DNA of 10,569 nt from Chitinophagaceae bacterium (GTDB lineage: Bacteria > Bacteroidota > Bacteroidia > Chitinophagales > Chitinophagaceae), in NCBI GenBank assembly GCA_003136915.1, contig PLEB01000164.1, forward strand, positions 7,218 through 17,786, given 5' to 3'. The translations under genes and the position numbers were made by a program. The notes below the pieces were generated by a model, which made no database searches, had not been told where the DNA came from, and was given only the letters and a program-made list of their open reading frames with translations. Shown here one piece after another: positions 1 to 7,578 of the stretch (positions are counted from its first letter, which is position 1; the number at the start of each line of letters is the position of its first letter).

Positions 1-1729
1 CATACAATGCACTTTCCAGTGCCCGTTGTGCATTCACGATGTCGGGCGCTACCAGGGATACCTTACTGAAGGGTTCATAATTTCCGGGATCCAGTTTATA
101 ATAAATGGAATTCAGCCCGAATTCCACCGAATGCGAAGAACTCAGATAATAATTGAAATGCGCCTTCAGGTATTCCTGGTTTATATCAAATGTCAGTTTA
201 TAGGCATTTACAGGATTTGCCTGGCTGGAAATATCGTATTGGTACCGGTCATAACCCGTAGTGAATACCCCATACAGTTTATCATTGAAATTATGCTTCC
301 ATTTCAGCGAGAAATTCAGGTTCATGTAATCGTAGGTGGTATCGCTGTTAAGGTTGAAGTGGTCGCTGCTGGTATAAGCTGTAAAATATAAATTGTTCTT
401 TTTATTAATCTCATGGCTCACATCCAGGTTGAGATCATAAAAAGAAGCCTTGCTATGCTTATATTGCTCGGGCAGGAGGTTCAATAGCCAGTCAGCATAA
501 GTGGTTCTTCCACCAAGAATAAAAGATGTTTTATCTTTTACCAGCGGGCCTTCGATATCGAGCCGGCTGGTGAGCAGGCCGATTCCTGCCGACCCTGTGA
601 TTTCTTTTTTATTTCCTTCACGACTGGTGATATCCAGCACTGAAGACAAGCGGCCACCATACCTTGCCGGGATACTGCTCTTATATAATTCAACACTCTT
701 AACCACTTCCGGGTTGAAAGCAGAAAAAAGCCCAAAAAAATGGGTAGGGTTAAATATGGTGGCCTCATTAAACAAAATCAGGTTTTGATCGGCCGCACCT
801 CCCCGCACATTCAATCCTGTGCTTGCTTCACCTACCGATTTCACGCCGGGTAAAGTAAGCATCACCTTCAGCACGTCTGCCTCTCCGAAAACGACCGGCA
901 CCTGTTTGATGGTTTTAACGTCCAGTTTCTGAACGCCCATTTCCATTCCCCTGACATTACTTATTTTCTGACCGGAAACGATCACATTCTTAAGCATCAT
1001 TACCTGGCTCTCAAGATCAATATTCATCTTTCCATCCCCCTTCAGCAGGAGCTGGCGCCGCGTATCCTTCATGCCGATGCTTTGAATATTCAGTACACGT
1101 CGTCCCTTGGGCAAGGAAATGGCATAATAACCATACTGATCCGTGGCTACGCCAATCCTCGGCTTGTCAATATAAACAGACGCTCCCACTACAGGCTCTC
1201 CGGTTTTCGTATCACGAACGTAACCTGAAACGAATGCATTGGCCTGCCCGTTGTTTGCGCTATTTTCTCCTATCTGAAAGAGCTTGTTCTCAATGGTGGC
1301 TTTTTTAACCTGCCTTTCCTGGCCTTCCCCATAGTCCTCATCGGTCAAACCATTGGCCATATGTTTCGTTTTTGACGAGTCCACGAACTCAGTTGTAAGG
1401 TTAGTTTGAACCACCGCATCCTTTGTCAGAAAGACCTGCTGATGCGGATCAATGGAATAATAAAAACCCGTTTTGGAAAATGCACGGTCCAGCACTATGC
1501 TGAGCGGTTCCCGGACTGCCAAAACTGTAACGCGGAAACTGTCGAATTTGGAAACATCATAATAAAAAAAATAATTCGTCTGGCTTTCCAGGTCCTGGAC
1601 AAATTCCTCGATGCTCACCCCGCGATAATTGCCCGAGATCAGGTTCTGTGGATTCTTCTGCCCCAGGGAATCAAGGCATAAGCATAACAGGATAACCGGC
1701 AGAAGTATAAGTAGAATACGGTGGTACAT
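1..1729 (-). CDS. TonB-dependent outer-membrane receptor with STN domain (3' end outside window)
   Basis: The frame is open from ATG at 1729 to the left edge, giving 576 residues without a stop; most of the C-terminal barrel is missing. Residues 1-24 form a signal peptide (hydrophobic core, then SLGQ). Residues about 28-105 resemble the STN (secretin/TonB short N-terminal) domain, and about 166-250 a carboxypeptidase-regulatory-like beta-sandwich (FVSGYVRDTKTGEPVVGASV). The plug lies at about 262-370, with LNVRGGAADQNLILFNEA and ARYGGRLSSVLDI; aromatic-rich alternating strands of the barrel follow. The family imports large or scarce ligands across the outer membrane using TonB/ExbBD energy; the ligand cannot be told from sequence. 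An STN domain often signals to a FecR-type anti-sigma factor, but no FecR or sigma gene is visible here. From my knowledge of the family, the plug type (VRGG..DQN, YGGRLSSVLD) often precedes a DUF4249 lipoprotein, which would lie just outside the window. The start follows the upstream gene's stop by one base, so the two are probably cotranscribed and translationally coupled. Confidence 0.92.
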   Translation of the reverse strand, partial: MYHRILLILLPVILLCLCLDSLGQKNPQNLISGNYRGVSIEEFVQDLESQTNYFFYYDVSKFDSFRVTVLAVREPLSIVLDRAFSKTGFYYSIDPHQQVFLTKDAVVQTNLTTEFVDSSKTKHMANGLTDEDYGEGQERQVKKATIENKLFQIGENSANNGQANAFVSGYVRDTKTGEPVVGASVYIDKPRIGVATDQYGYYAISLPKGRRVLNIQSIGMKDTRRQLLLKGDGKMNIDLESQVMMLKNVIVSGQKISNVRGMEMGVQKLDVKTIKQVPVVFGEADVLKVMLTLPGVKSVGEASTGLNVRGGAADQNLILFNEATIFNPTHFFGLFSAFNPEVVKSVELYKSSIPARYGGRLSSVLDITSREGNKKEITGSAGIGLLTSRLDIEGPLVKDKTSFILGGRTTYADWLLNLLPEQYKHSKASFYDLNLDVSHEINKKNNLYFTAYTSSDHFNLNSDTTYDYMNLNFSLKWKHNFNDKLYGVFTTGYDRYQYDISSQANPVNAYKLTFDINQEYLKAHFNYYLSSSHSVEFGLNSIYYKLDPGNYEPFSKVSLVAPDIVNAQRALESALY

Positions 1730-1730
1730 A

Positions 1731-2465
1731 TTACTTCGATAATTGGTCGTAAAAAGCGGCCGTTTTAATAAGCGTGTTTGCAGTGTCCCTGCGGTAGTGC
1801 AGCCTGTTCTTCTTAATGAATTGCTGAATCTGCTTTCTATGATCGCTCATGATATCCAGCAGTTCACGCTTTGAATTTACCTTTTGATAATTTACGCCAA
1901 TTCTAATCAGGTAGTCTTCATGCGTTACAATTATTCTCAATATTTCAGTGTTAGTGAGCTTCTCCTGCATGTTCTCACGGCTTTTCCTGAGCACACTGGA
2001 CTTTCCGGAATATAAAAGGTCATAGAAACCCGTTGCGAGAGAATTTTCATTCAGACTATCCCCGACTACGCGGATAATGCGATGGCCCAATAAAGAAAAT
2101 TCACTGATTCGCTCGTTTACCAACTGCAACCCATAACCATGGTCCCGGGTTACTACCTGCTCTCTGAGCTCATCGAATAAGATAGGTACATGGGTATACA
2201 GAACGCCACTATAAATGATGGAACCGTCATTAAAATCACTTGACAAAAAATAAGGGCTTCCAACCGCAAACGGAAAATCATATCTGGCATACAGGCGGCC
2301 GTTATAAAGCCCCGACTGATCACCGAGCTGGTTATAATAAATGGAAATCGTATTGGCAATAGCGGTCTGGTAGGCGCTGCTGTCATCTGCATTCGATTGC
2401 GTTTTCGCAACTACCGGAAGAAAAATGGGAATAAGGAAAATAACACGAATCAGAGCAAATTTCAT
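1731..2465 (-). CDS. Secreted protein of unknown function, partner of the TonB-dependent receptor
   Basis: This 244-residue protein starts with a clear signal peptide: a basic N-terminus, a hydrophobic core at about 5-19, and a likely cut near A20 or S24. The mature part is soluble-looking and rich in Tyr, Leu and charged residues. It has no Cys after the signal, so it is probably not a lipoprotein, and no enzyme motif that I recognise. The C-terminal third (about 165-244) is predicted helical and basic, with QQFIKKNRLHYRRD as its most distinctive stretch. Its TAA stop (1731-1733) is separated by one base from the receptor's ATG (1729), which argues for one transcript and joint function at the envelope. 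Similar small secreted proteins upstream of receptors are common hypothetical genes in Chitinophagaceae, as I recall; no role can be assigned. It could be a periplasmic accessory or ligand-handling protein. Confidence 0.85.
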   Translation of the reverse strand: MKFALIRVIFLIPIFLPVVAKTQSNADDSSAYQTAIANTISIYYNQLGDQSGLYNGRLYARYDFPFAVGSPYFLSSDFNDGSIIYSGVLYTHVPILFDELREQVVTRDHGYGLQLVNERISEFSLLGHRIIRVVGDSLNENSLATGFYDLLYSGKSSVLRKSRENMQEKLTNTEILRIIVTHEDYLIRIGVNYQKVNSKRELLDIMSDHRKQIQQFIKKNRLHYRRDTANTLIKTAAFYDQLSK

Positions 2466-2598
2466 TGCAAACAGTTGGCTTGGTTAATATAGCTTTCCCG
2501 GCTATACGTAAAACAACGCTAATCGTTGCTTGTTTTTAAAAATTCAAGCAATATAGTGGATTTTGATCAAAGAATATTTTTGAATCGGTGAGTACAAT
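2466..2598 (-). promoter_or_regulatory. Leader/intergenic region of the receptor operon with three inverted repeats
   Basis: This 132-base AT-rich stretch separates the glycosyltransferase stop from the secreted-protein start, both on the minus strand. It holds three inverted repeats: TATAGC/GCTATA (2488-2493 and 2501-2506, 7-base loop), CAACG/CGTTG (2514-2518 and 2524-2528, 5-base loop) and TTGCTTG/CAAGCAA (2526-2532 and 2545-2551, with a T5A5 centre). The last two share bases 2526-2528, so they would compete as hairpins. A weak minus-strand promoter-like pair is present: TTG at 2595-2597 and TATTCTTTG at 2568-2576, one base longer than the TAnnTTTG consensus. The repeats could be operator sites, a leader structure or a terminator for the glycosyltransferase. 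None has a terminal T-run typical of a strong terminator. Confidence 0.4.
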
Positions 2599-3546
2599 TC
2601 AGGTTTTCGGCAGATTTTTAAGTTTTTTATATTTTTTTCTTTTGTACAGATGGGAAATCTGATGGTAGGGAGATACCAGTACGGCAAGGCTCAGCCAGAA
2701 AAGAGAAACAAATCTGGATCTATTCTTGACTGTCAGATAATGATAGTGAAAATCTGAAGAACGCTGGAACATGATCCTTTCCAATGTGCCGCTTTTTAGT
2801 GCAAGCTGCAGGTCCGCATCGGAATAAGAATCCGTTTGCTTCCCGGATTCAGCGCGCTCCTGGTGAAGTTTAAGCGCATATTTAACTGCTTTCCTTTGCA
2901 ACAGGCCGGAGGTGGTTGATGTATTGCCGTGCCGGATACGCTGACTGTATAAGTACTCGGGATGATTGGTTACTTCGAATCCTGCATCAATAGCACGCAG
3001 GATAAAATCAAAATCCTCAGCGGTCTGGATCCGGTAGTTTCCAATTTGCCGGTATAGTTCGCGGGTGGTCAGCCAGACGTGCGGAATGGGAGATGCGTAT
3101 TTTAGTCCCAGTCTTATTTTGTCAAAATCATACAGGTAATTGTCCTTATAAATCAACTGCCCCTGCTCATTAACAATGATAATATTCAATCCAACAAGCG
3201 CAACATCCGGATGCTGCTGCAGGAACAGATACTGTTTTTGCAAGCGCTCAGGCATGCTCACATCATCGCCATCCATTCTGGCAATATAGGTTCCTGTTGC
3301 CTGGGTCAGAGCAAAATTCAGGGTTTCCACGATACCCCTGTTAACACCCATCTTAAATAACCGGATGCGGGAATCCTTTAATCTGAGTTCCTCTAAAATG
3401 GAATGGGTGTTGTCAGTGGATCCATCATCAACAACAATAATTTCCAGGTTGCGGTAGGTTTGATTGGATATACTTTCAACCGCTTCCCTTATGTATTTTT
3501 CTACATTGTACGTCGGAATAAGTACAGAAATTAAAGGATCACTCAT
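2599..3546 (-). CDS. Family 2 glycosyltransferase
   Basis: With the start at ATG 3546 the protein has 315 residues. The N-terminal GT-A fold shows SVLIPTYNVEKYI (7-19), the nucleotide-sugar motif VVDDGSTDN (38-46), the metal-binding DXD-type segment ARMDGDDVSMP (89-99) and the likely catalytic-base segment AEDFDFILRA (176-185). The C-terminus (about 278-315) has a short hydrophobic stretch, LFWLSLAVLVSP, followed by a strongly basic tail, which suggests association with the inner membrane surface. Enzymes of this type transfer a sugar from an NDP-sugar onto a lipid-linked or protein acceptor, typically in O-antigen, capsule or exopolysaccharide synthesis; donor and acceptor cannot be told. 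An in-frame ATG at 3627 would add 27 residues without family similarity and would overrun the promoter candidate at 3574-3603, so I prefer 3546. It is divergent from a methyltransferase, a frequent partner in glycan clusters. Confidence 0.92.
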   Translation of the reverse strand: MSDPLISVLIPTYNVEKYIREAVESISNQTYRNLEIIVVDDGSTDNTHSILEELRLKDSRIRLFKMGVNRGIVETLNFALTQATGTYIARMDGDDVSMPERLQKQYLFLQQHPDVALVGLNIIIVNEQGQLIYKDNYLYDFDKIRLGLKYASPIPHVWLTTRELYRQIGNYRIQTAEDFDFILRAIDAGFEVTNHPEYLYSQRIRHGNTSTTSGLLQRKAVKYALKLHQERAESGKQTDSYSDADLQLALKSGTLERIMFQRSSDFHYHYLTVKNRSRFVSLFWLSLAVLVSPYHQISHLYKRKKYKKLKNLPKT

Positions 3547-3573
3547 AGTAAGAATGGGAAACGGGTTTGGGCG

Positions 3574-3603
3574 TAAAAGTAAGATATATAATGAATGCTT
3601 CAA
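3574..3603 (-). promoter_or_regulatory. Bacteroidota-type promoter for the glycosyltransferase
   Basis: Read on the minus strand, TTG (3603-3601) is followed after exactly 19 bases by TACTTTTA (3581-3574). This matches the Bacteroidota -33/-7 pattern (TTG, about 19-21 bases, TAnnTTTG) at all but the last base. Transcription would begin near 3567, giving a leader of about 20 bases before the ATG at 3546. It also supports that start over the ATG at 3627, which lies upstream of the promoter. The match is by eye only. Confidence 0.45.
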
Positions 3604-3613
3604 TCCCCGGTTT

Positions 3614-3632
3614 ATGCAGATGTGCACTGCAT
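3614..3632. promoter_or_regulatory. Inverted repeat between divergent glycosyltransferase and methyltransferase
   Basis: ATGCAG (3614-3619) and CTGCAT (3627-3632) form a perfect 6-base inverted repeat around a 7-base centre. It lies in the 119-base divergent intergenic region, just upstream of the glycosyltransferase's -33 element and 33 bases before the methyltransferase ATG. It could be a binding site for a dimeric regulator acting on both genes. It could also be chance, since 6-base arms are short. Confidence 0.25.
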
Positions 3633-3665
3633 TTCATTATGGCATTATATGTATTTTTACAGCCT

Positions 3666-4601
3666 ATGCTTAATGAAAAATGCATTCTCTGTAACAGTAA
3701 TCAACTCTCTGTTACAGAAAAAATCAACACAGACGGGCTCATCCGGCTATATAAAAAAAGGGCCGGAGTTGATGTCGGGAGGTTTTTTAAAGAAAAGCAA
3801 ATAAACTATTGTACCTGCAATAATTGTGGTCTTAAGATGTATTTGCCTCAGGTTATAGGAGACGGAAGGTTCTATGACGACCTTCAAAAGTACAAGGGCT
3901 ATTATCTCCATGAAAAATCCGAGTTCACGGAAGCTGCAAAATTCATTCATCCCGCGGATGATGTATTGGAAGTTGGATCAGGCGAAGGACTTTTTGTAAG
4001 TTATATAAGCTTTAAATCCTATACCGGCCTGGAGTTTAGCGAAGATGCCATTTCAAAGGCCCGGAAAATTGGTATCCATCTGCAAAACCAAAGCGTTGAA
4101 GACCATTCCCGGGAAAATAGAAATAAATATGATGTTGTTTGCTGTTTTCAGGTTCTGGAACACGTACCCAATCCGGGTAAATTCATTAAGGCCTGTCTGG
4201 ATTGCCTTAAACCGGAGGGCCGCCTGATTGTTGCCGTTCCGAGTGCAGATTCTTTTATCCGGGATGCCGTCAACTTTTATCTGAATATGCCTCCGCATCA
4301 TGCTTCTACCTGGACGGACCACGCCCTGGAAAAACTTGCAGAACTGAACCAGCTCAGGATTATGCACGTGTTCCACGAACCACTTCATCCTATGCATCGT
4401 ATATTTTATAACAAAACCGCTATTTATAATAACCTGGGAAAAAAATTCGGGCATTCATATAGGATGATGGACAAAAGCGCCAGGTCCTGGTTTTTATACA
4501 GCCTATCCAATATTGGCGCCCACCTGAAGAATATTTTTTCTGCCGACGGAACAGCGCCGGTCGGCCAATCCGTTACATTCGTTTATCAGAAACAGTTTTA
4601 A
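3666..4601 (+). CDS. Class I SAM-dependent methyltransferase with N-terminal zinc-knuckle
   Basis: From ATG 3666 the protein has 311 residues. The N-terminus carries two cysteine pairs, C6xxC9 and C51xxC54, a likely structural zinc-binding knuckle seen in many glycan-cluster methyltransferases. The SAM-binding motif I is DDVLEVGSGEGLF (98-110), followed by the acidic strand end YTGLEFSEDAI (119-129), motif IV-like YDVVCCFQVLEHVPNP (155-170) and LKPEGRLIVAVPS (181-193). MPPHHASTWT (208-217) fits the substrate-side loop common to the Methyltransf_11/23 type. The likely role is methylation of a sugar or lipid-linked glycan intermediate in the cytoplasm; the acceptor is unknown. The open frame extends upstream to ATG 3567, but that part overlaps the divergent promoter region and lacks family similarity. 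ATG 3666 sits five codons before the first knuckle cysteine. It converges on the synthase gene with eight bases between the stops. Confidence 0.9.
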   Translation: MLNEKCILCNSNQLSVTEKINTDGLIRLYKKRAGVDVGRFFKEKQINYCTCNNCGLKMYLPQVIGDGRFYDDLQKYKGYYLHEKSEFTEAAKFIHPADDVLEVGSGEGLFVSYISFKSYTGLEFSEDAISKARKIGIHLQNQSVEDHSRENRNKYDVVCCFQVLEHVPNPGKFIKACLDCLKPEGRLIVAVPSADSFIRDAVNFYLNMPPHHASTWTDHALEKLAELNQLRIMHVFHEPLHPMHRIFYNKTAIYNNLGKKFGHSYRMMDKSARSWFLYSLSNIGAHLKNIFSADGTAPVGQSVTFVYQKQF

Positions 4602-4613
4602 TATGGATATTAA
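4598..4613. repeat. Perfect inverted repeat spanning two convergent stop codons
   Basis: TTAATAT (4598-4604) and ATATTAA (4607-4613) form 7-base arms around GG. The repeat contains the TAA stop of the methyltransferase (4599-4601) and the TAA stop of the synthase on the other strand (4610-4612). The stops account for part of the symmetry. All stem bases are A/T, so a stable hairpin or intrinsic terminator is unlikely from this element alone. Confidence 0.5.
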
Positions 4614-6838
4614 TTTTGAATGGTAGCCATGGCCCTCAAAATATTAGATGCCCAGGAATACACATTGTGCCCCATGATTACCCGGCGCATAAGTTTCATT
4701 TTTTGTCCCTGCTGGAGCTTGGGCATTTCCAGCGCTTCTTTGATGGAATCCGCCGTCTGTTCCACATCGTATGGATTGATGATGAGCGCGCCATGAAGCT
4801 CCTGGGATGCACCCGCAAATCTGCTCAGAATAAGCACGCCATCGTTCCCGCTTCGGGAAGCAATGAACTCTTTGGCCACCAGGTTCATGCCATCATGCAG
4901 GGATGTGATCATGCATAAATCGGCGCTTTTGTAATAGGGTTTGATCTCCTCATGACTGTGATGCCGCTTCAGAAACAGGATGGGCTGCCAGTTTTTAGAT
5001 TTGAATTTCCAGTTTATCCGGTTAACCTCATTCTCTACGGCACTGGTAATATCCGCATAGCTTTTTAAGAGGGACCGGCTCGGCGCAGCGATCTGGACAA
5101 ACGTGAACTTTCCCCTGTATCCGGCATATTTCTCAAGAAATCTTTCGATAGCCAGGAATTTTTCGATCAGTCCCTTGGTATATCCCAGCCTGTCTACCCC
5201 AATTCCCATATACTGCGCATGAAGTCCGTGCTGTTTCAGGAGTTCAGCCGGATCTTCCTTGGGACCATCATCGCTTTCGTAATCCTTTAATGTAAATGAA
5301 ATACTTATCGGAAATGGTTTTACCAGGGTGAAATGGTTGCCGATCTTCACAGAAAAATTTTCCCAAATTACCCTTGATTCCAGCGAGGTATTTACTGTCT
5401 CCAGAAAATTGTTGCAATGAAATTGCGTGTGAAATCCAATCAGGTCACCGCCAAGCATTCCTCTCAGTAATTCTCTTTGCCAGGGACAAATGCCGAAGGA
5501 CTCCGGATTCGGCCAGGGGATATGCCAGAAAATGGCCACTTTGGCATCTGGGCGCTGATCCTTGATCAATTTGGGCAAAAGCGCAAAATGATAATCCTGA
5601 ACCAAAATAAATGGCTCTTCCTGATCCTTGATTTCTTCCAGCACTGCTTTCGCATACAGTTCATTTACTTCCTGGTAATAATCCCAATCTTCTTTTCTGA
5701 AAATGGGCCGGGTATGCGCTATATGGCAAAGAGGCCACAAACCTTCGTTTGAAAATCCATAATAATAATGGTTCTCCTGTTCCCTTGTGAGCCAGATTCT
5801 CCTCAGCGTATATTTTCCCTCATAGGGTGGCACCTGTACCTTATCATGTTTATCGACTGTTTCCCTATCCGCATCTCCGCTGCCTGAAGCAATCCATAAA
5901 CCGCCGCAGGCTTTTAATATTGGCTCCATGGCCGTTACCATACCGCTTGCCGGAACAATACATTTTATTTCCTTGCCAGCATGAACATGCATATACGGTT
6001 CGCGGTTTGAAACAACCACCATGATCTTATCCTGCAATACCTGCTTCATTTCTTCATTCAACCGCTCGTGGGTCCAGACTGCTTCGCCCGTGGTGCGAAG
6101 TTGCGCTTCTTCCTGTGCAATTGCTTTCGCTTCCTGCATGGCTTGTGCAATTCCAGATATCTCTTTATAAAGCGGTTCGAGGAAATTGATACGGGGTCTT
6201 TTTTTTAACTGATCTGCGTTTCCGAAGCGTACAGCCTTTACCCACTCCACCACCCTGTTTAAGGGCGCTAGAATGCCCCATCTTACCACGAGCAGGGTGA
6301 CAACGGAAATGACGAGGGCCTGCAGAAACCAGCGGATAAAGTTCCTCAACCAGATGCTCTTGACGATATTGGAAATATAATCCGCATCGACATAAAAAAT
6401 AATTGCACTCTCCGGCAGGTCGCGTTTATTAATCAAACGGATATATTCATACAACTTTTTGCCATGAATACTCATAAGATTGCCCATAGATGAATCTGCT
6501 GCCAGGGCCTGAGCAATATAATCGGTAGAATATTTAAGGTAGGGTTCCGCTGCAGGGTTGAGTGCAACCAGGCTGTCATTGTTATAATAAACTGCCAGTC
6601 CGCTGAAGCGGTATTGAGCGATCAGGCTGTCCGTAATATCCTTGAAATGAAAGCTGTCTTCCTTTCCGATCTGCGAAAAATGGGCTTTATAAAAAACCTC
6701 AGACTCCTGAATGGTCTTGGTTTCCAATTCGGTATTCAGCAACTGGCGTTCAGATGAAATCTGAAACGCAGTGAAGCCAAAGGCCAGCAGCCCAACGGCA
6801 CCAATGATTGAAATAACCAAGGCCAGGTTTATTTTCAT
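4610..6838 (-). CDS. otsA: Membrane-anchored, HAMP-linked trehalose-6-phosphate synthase (GT20)
   Basis: The product has 742 residues. It should join UDP-glucose and glucose 6-phosphate into trehalose 6-phosphate on the cytoplasmic face of the inner membrane. Residues 5-27 form a first membrane helix, about 30-165 a periplasmic loop, about 166-186 a second helix, and about 187-245 a HAMP-like linker ([13 protein letters not shown], then amphipathic helices). The GT20 domain runs from about 271 to 740. Visible motifs are VVVSNREPY (274-282), ASGMVTAM (297-304), [13 protein letters not shown] (358-370), VQDYH (413-417), WHIPWPNPE (438-446), VDRLGYTKG (548-556, keeping the phosphate-binding Arg and Lys), APSR (585-588) and [10 protein letters not shown] (648-657). 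Compared with E. coli OtsA (about 470 residues), the extra length is the N-terminal sensor-like module. Where most relatives have Asp in RLDYTKG, this protein has Gly552. The start overlaps the phosphatase stop (ATGA), so the two are co-translated. A related GT20 product (another glucosyl acceptor) cannot be excluded. Confidence 0.9.
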   Translation of the reverse strand: MKINLALVISIIGAVGLLAFGFTAFQISSERQLLNTELETKTIQESEVFYKAHFSQIGKEDSFHFKDITDSLIAQYRFSGLAVYYNNDSLVALNPAAEPYLKYSTDYIAQALAADSSMGNLMSIHGKKLYEYIRLINKRDLPESAIIFYVDADYISNIVKSIWLRNFIRWFLQALVISVVTLLVVRWGILAPLNRVVEWVKAVRFGNADQLKKRPRINFLEPLYKEISGIAQAMQEAKAIAQEEAQLRTTGEAVWTHERLNEEMKQVLQDKIMVVVSNREPYMHVHAGKEIKCIVPASGMVTAMEPILKACGGLWIASGSGDADRETVDKHDKVQVPPYEGKYTLRRIWLTREQENHYYYGFSNEGLWPLCHIAHTRPIFRKEDWDYYQEVNELYAKAVLEEIKDQEEPFILVQDYHFALLPKLIKDQRPDAKVAIFWHIPWPNPESFGICPWQRELLRGMLGGDLIGFHTQFHCNNFLETVNTSLESRVIWENFSVKIGNHFTLVKPFPISISFTLKDYESDDGPKEDPAELLKQHGLHAQYMGIGVDRLGYTKGLIEKFLAIERFLEKYAGYRGKFTFVQIAAPSRSLLKSYADITSAVENEVNRINWKFKSKNWQPILFLKRHHSHEEIKPYYKSADLCMITSLHDGMNLVAKEFIASRSGNDGVLILSRFAGASQELHGALIINPYDVEQTADSIKEALEMPKLQQGQKMKLMRRVIMGHNVYSWASNILRAMATIQN

Positions 6839-7578
6839 AGCAGTTCATTTAATAGCACGATCACTTGTTGCACATTTTCCAGCCTGTATTTGGCCGAAGT
6901 TTCGCCCGCTCCTACCTTGATGGTAAAAGCATACTTATTATTCTTCAATACCTCAAACATATCCTCATCGGTTTTGTCATCACCTATTGATAAAATAAAA
7001 TCAAAATCTTCTTTTTCCAGAACGTAAAGAGTGCCTTTACCTTTATCTATGTCTTTCCGCCTGACCTCGACCACCTTATTACCATCCGTAATTTTAAGTC
7101 CGAATTCCGGAGCACGTTTTGATATTTCCCCGATCAGTGCACGGGAACGCGAATATCCGCAATCCGAATCAGCATTCCTGTAATGATAGGCCAGCGAAAA
7201 TCTCTTATGTTCAATAAATGAGCCGGGACAGGTCTTGGTAAACTTTTCCAGCATCGGAAAAAACAAATGCTGCCATTTGCCTTCGTCTGCAATAAGTTGT
7301 TTCCACTTTAGGTCCTCCCGGATCATTGCACCGTGTTCGGCCACTATATCGATGGGCAGATGGCCCACGAACCCGTTAATATCCTGGTAGGCCCTGCCCG
7401 TAATAATAACCAGGCGGGTATGGGGTGATTTATTTAATTTCAACAGGGATGATAGCAGGTTTTCGGATGGCCTCGCTTCCTGAGGCACTTTTACGTAATC
7501 CACCAGCGTTCCATCATAGTCCAGTAATATCAGCTTGTTATTTGCTTTCTTAAAACTTTTTATTAAAAGATCTTTCAT
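6835..7578 (-). CDS. otsB: Trehalose-6-phosphate phosphatase (HAD family)
   Basis: The protein has 247 residues, the usual length for OtsB. It is a cytoplasmic haloacid-dehalogenase-type phosphatase that removes the phosphate from trehalose 6-phosphate. HAD motif I is LLDYDGTLVDY (18-28), with Asp20 as nucleophile and Asp22 as acid/base. Motif II is LVIITGR (56-62), the motif III lysine region lies around EVRRKDIDKG (171-180), and motif IV is GDDKTDEDMF (199-208). The cap has AEHGAMI (80-86) and SLAYHYR (128-134), typical of trehalose phosphatases. It is the first gene of the operon; its TGA overlaps the synthase ATG by four bases. AAGGA directly abuts the ATG, too close for an ordinary Shine-Dalgarno function, consistent with the weak use of such sites in Bacteroidota. 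Confidence 0.94.
   Translation of the reverse strand: MKDLLIKSFKKANNKLILLDYDGTLVDYVKVPQEARPSENLLSSLLKLNKSPHTRLVIITGRAYQDINGFVGHLPIDIVAEHGAMIREDLKWKQLIADEGKWQHLFFPMLEKFTKTCPGSFIEHKRFSLAYHYRNADSDCGYSRSRALIGEISKRAPEFGLKITDGNKVVEVRRKDIDKGKGTLYVLEKEDFDFILSIGDDKTDEDMFEVLKNNKYAFTIKVGAGETSAKYRLENVQQVIVLLNELL

Noticed and set aside
1560..1571. Run of eight A on the plus strand inside the receptor gene, a possible frameshift site
   Set aside because: The receptor frame reads through it intact (NYFFYYD) and continues with correct STN and plug motifs on both sides, so there is no evidence of slippage or breakage.
26..1681. Plus-strand open frames of about 90-120 codons at 26-391, 501-788 and 1406-1681
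   Set aside because: They lie antisense to the continuous receptor frame, have no recognisable domain, and show the composition expected of reverse-complement shadow reading.
3547..3627. 27-residue N-terminal extension of the glycosyltransferase from ATG 3627
   Set aside because: It lacks family similarity, precedes the usual SVLIPTYN start region, and would overlap its own promoter candidate and the methyltransferase upstream region.
3567..3665. 33-residue N-terminal extension of the methyltransferase from ATG 3567 or 3639
   Set aside because: It reads through the divergent promoter and inverted repeat; the domain's first cysteine pair starts just after ATG 3666.
4053..4454. 133-codon minus-strand open frame inside the methyltransferase
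   Set aside because: It is antisense to a gene with strong motifs and has no signal, domain or neighbouring context of its own.
4616..6024. Several plus-strand open frames within the synthase gene (for example 4616-4918 and 5477-5752)
   Set aside because: They are shadows of the GT20 coding frame; the minus-strand protein is full length with all motifs in order.
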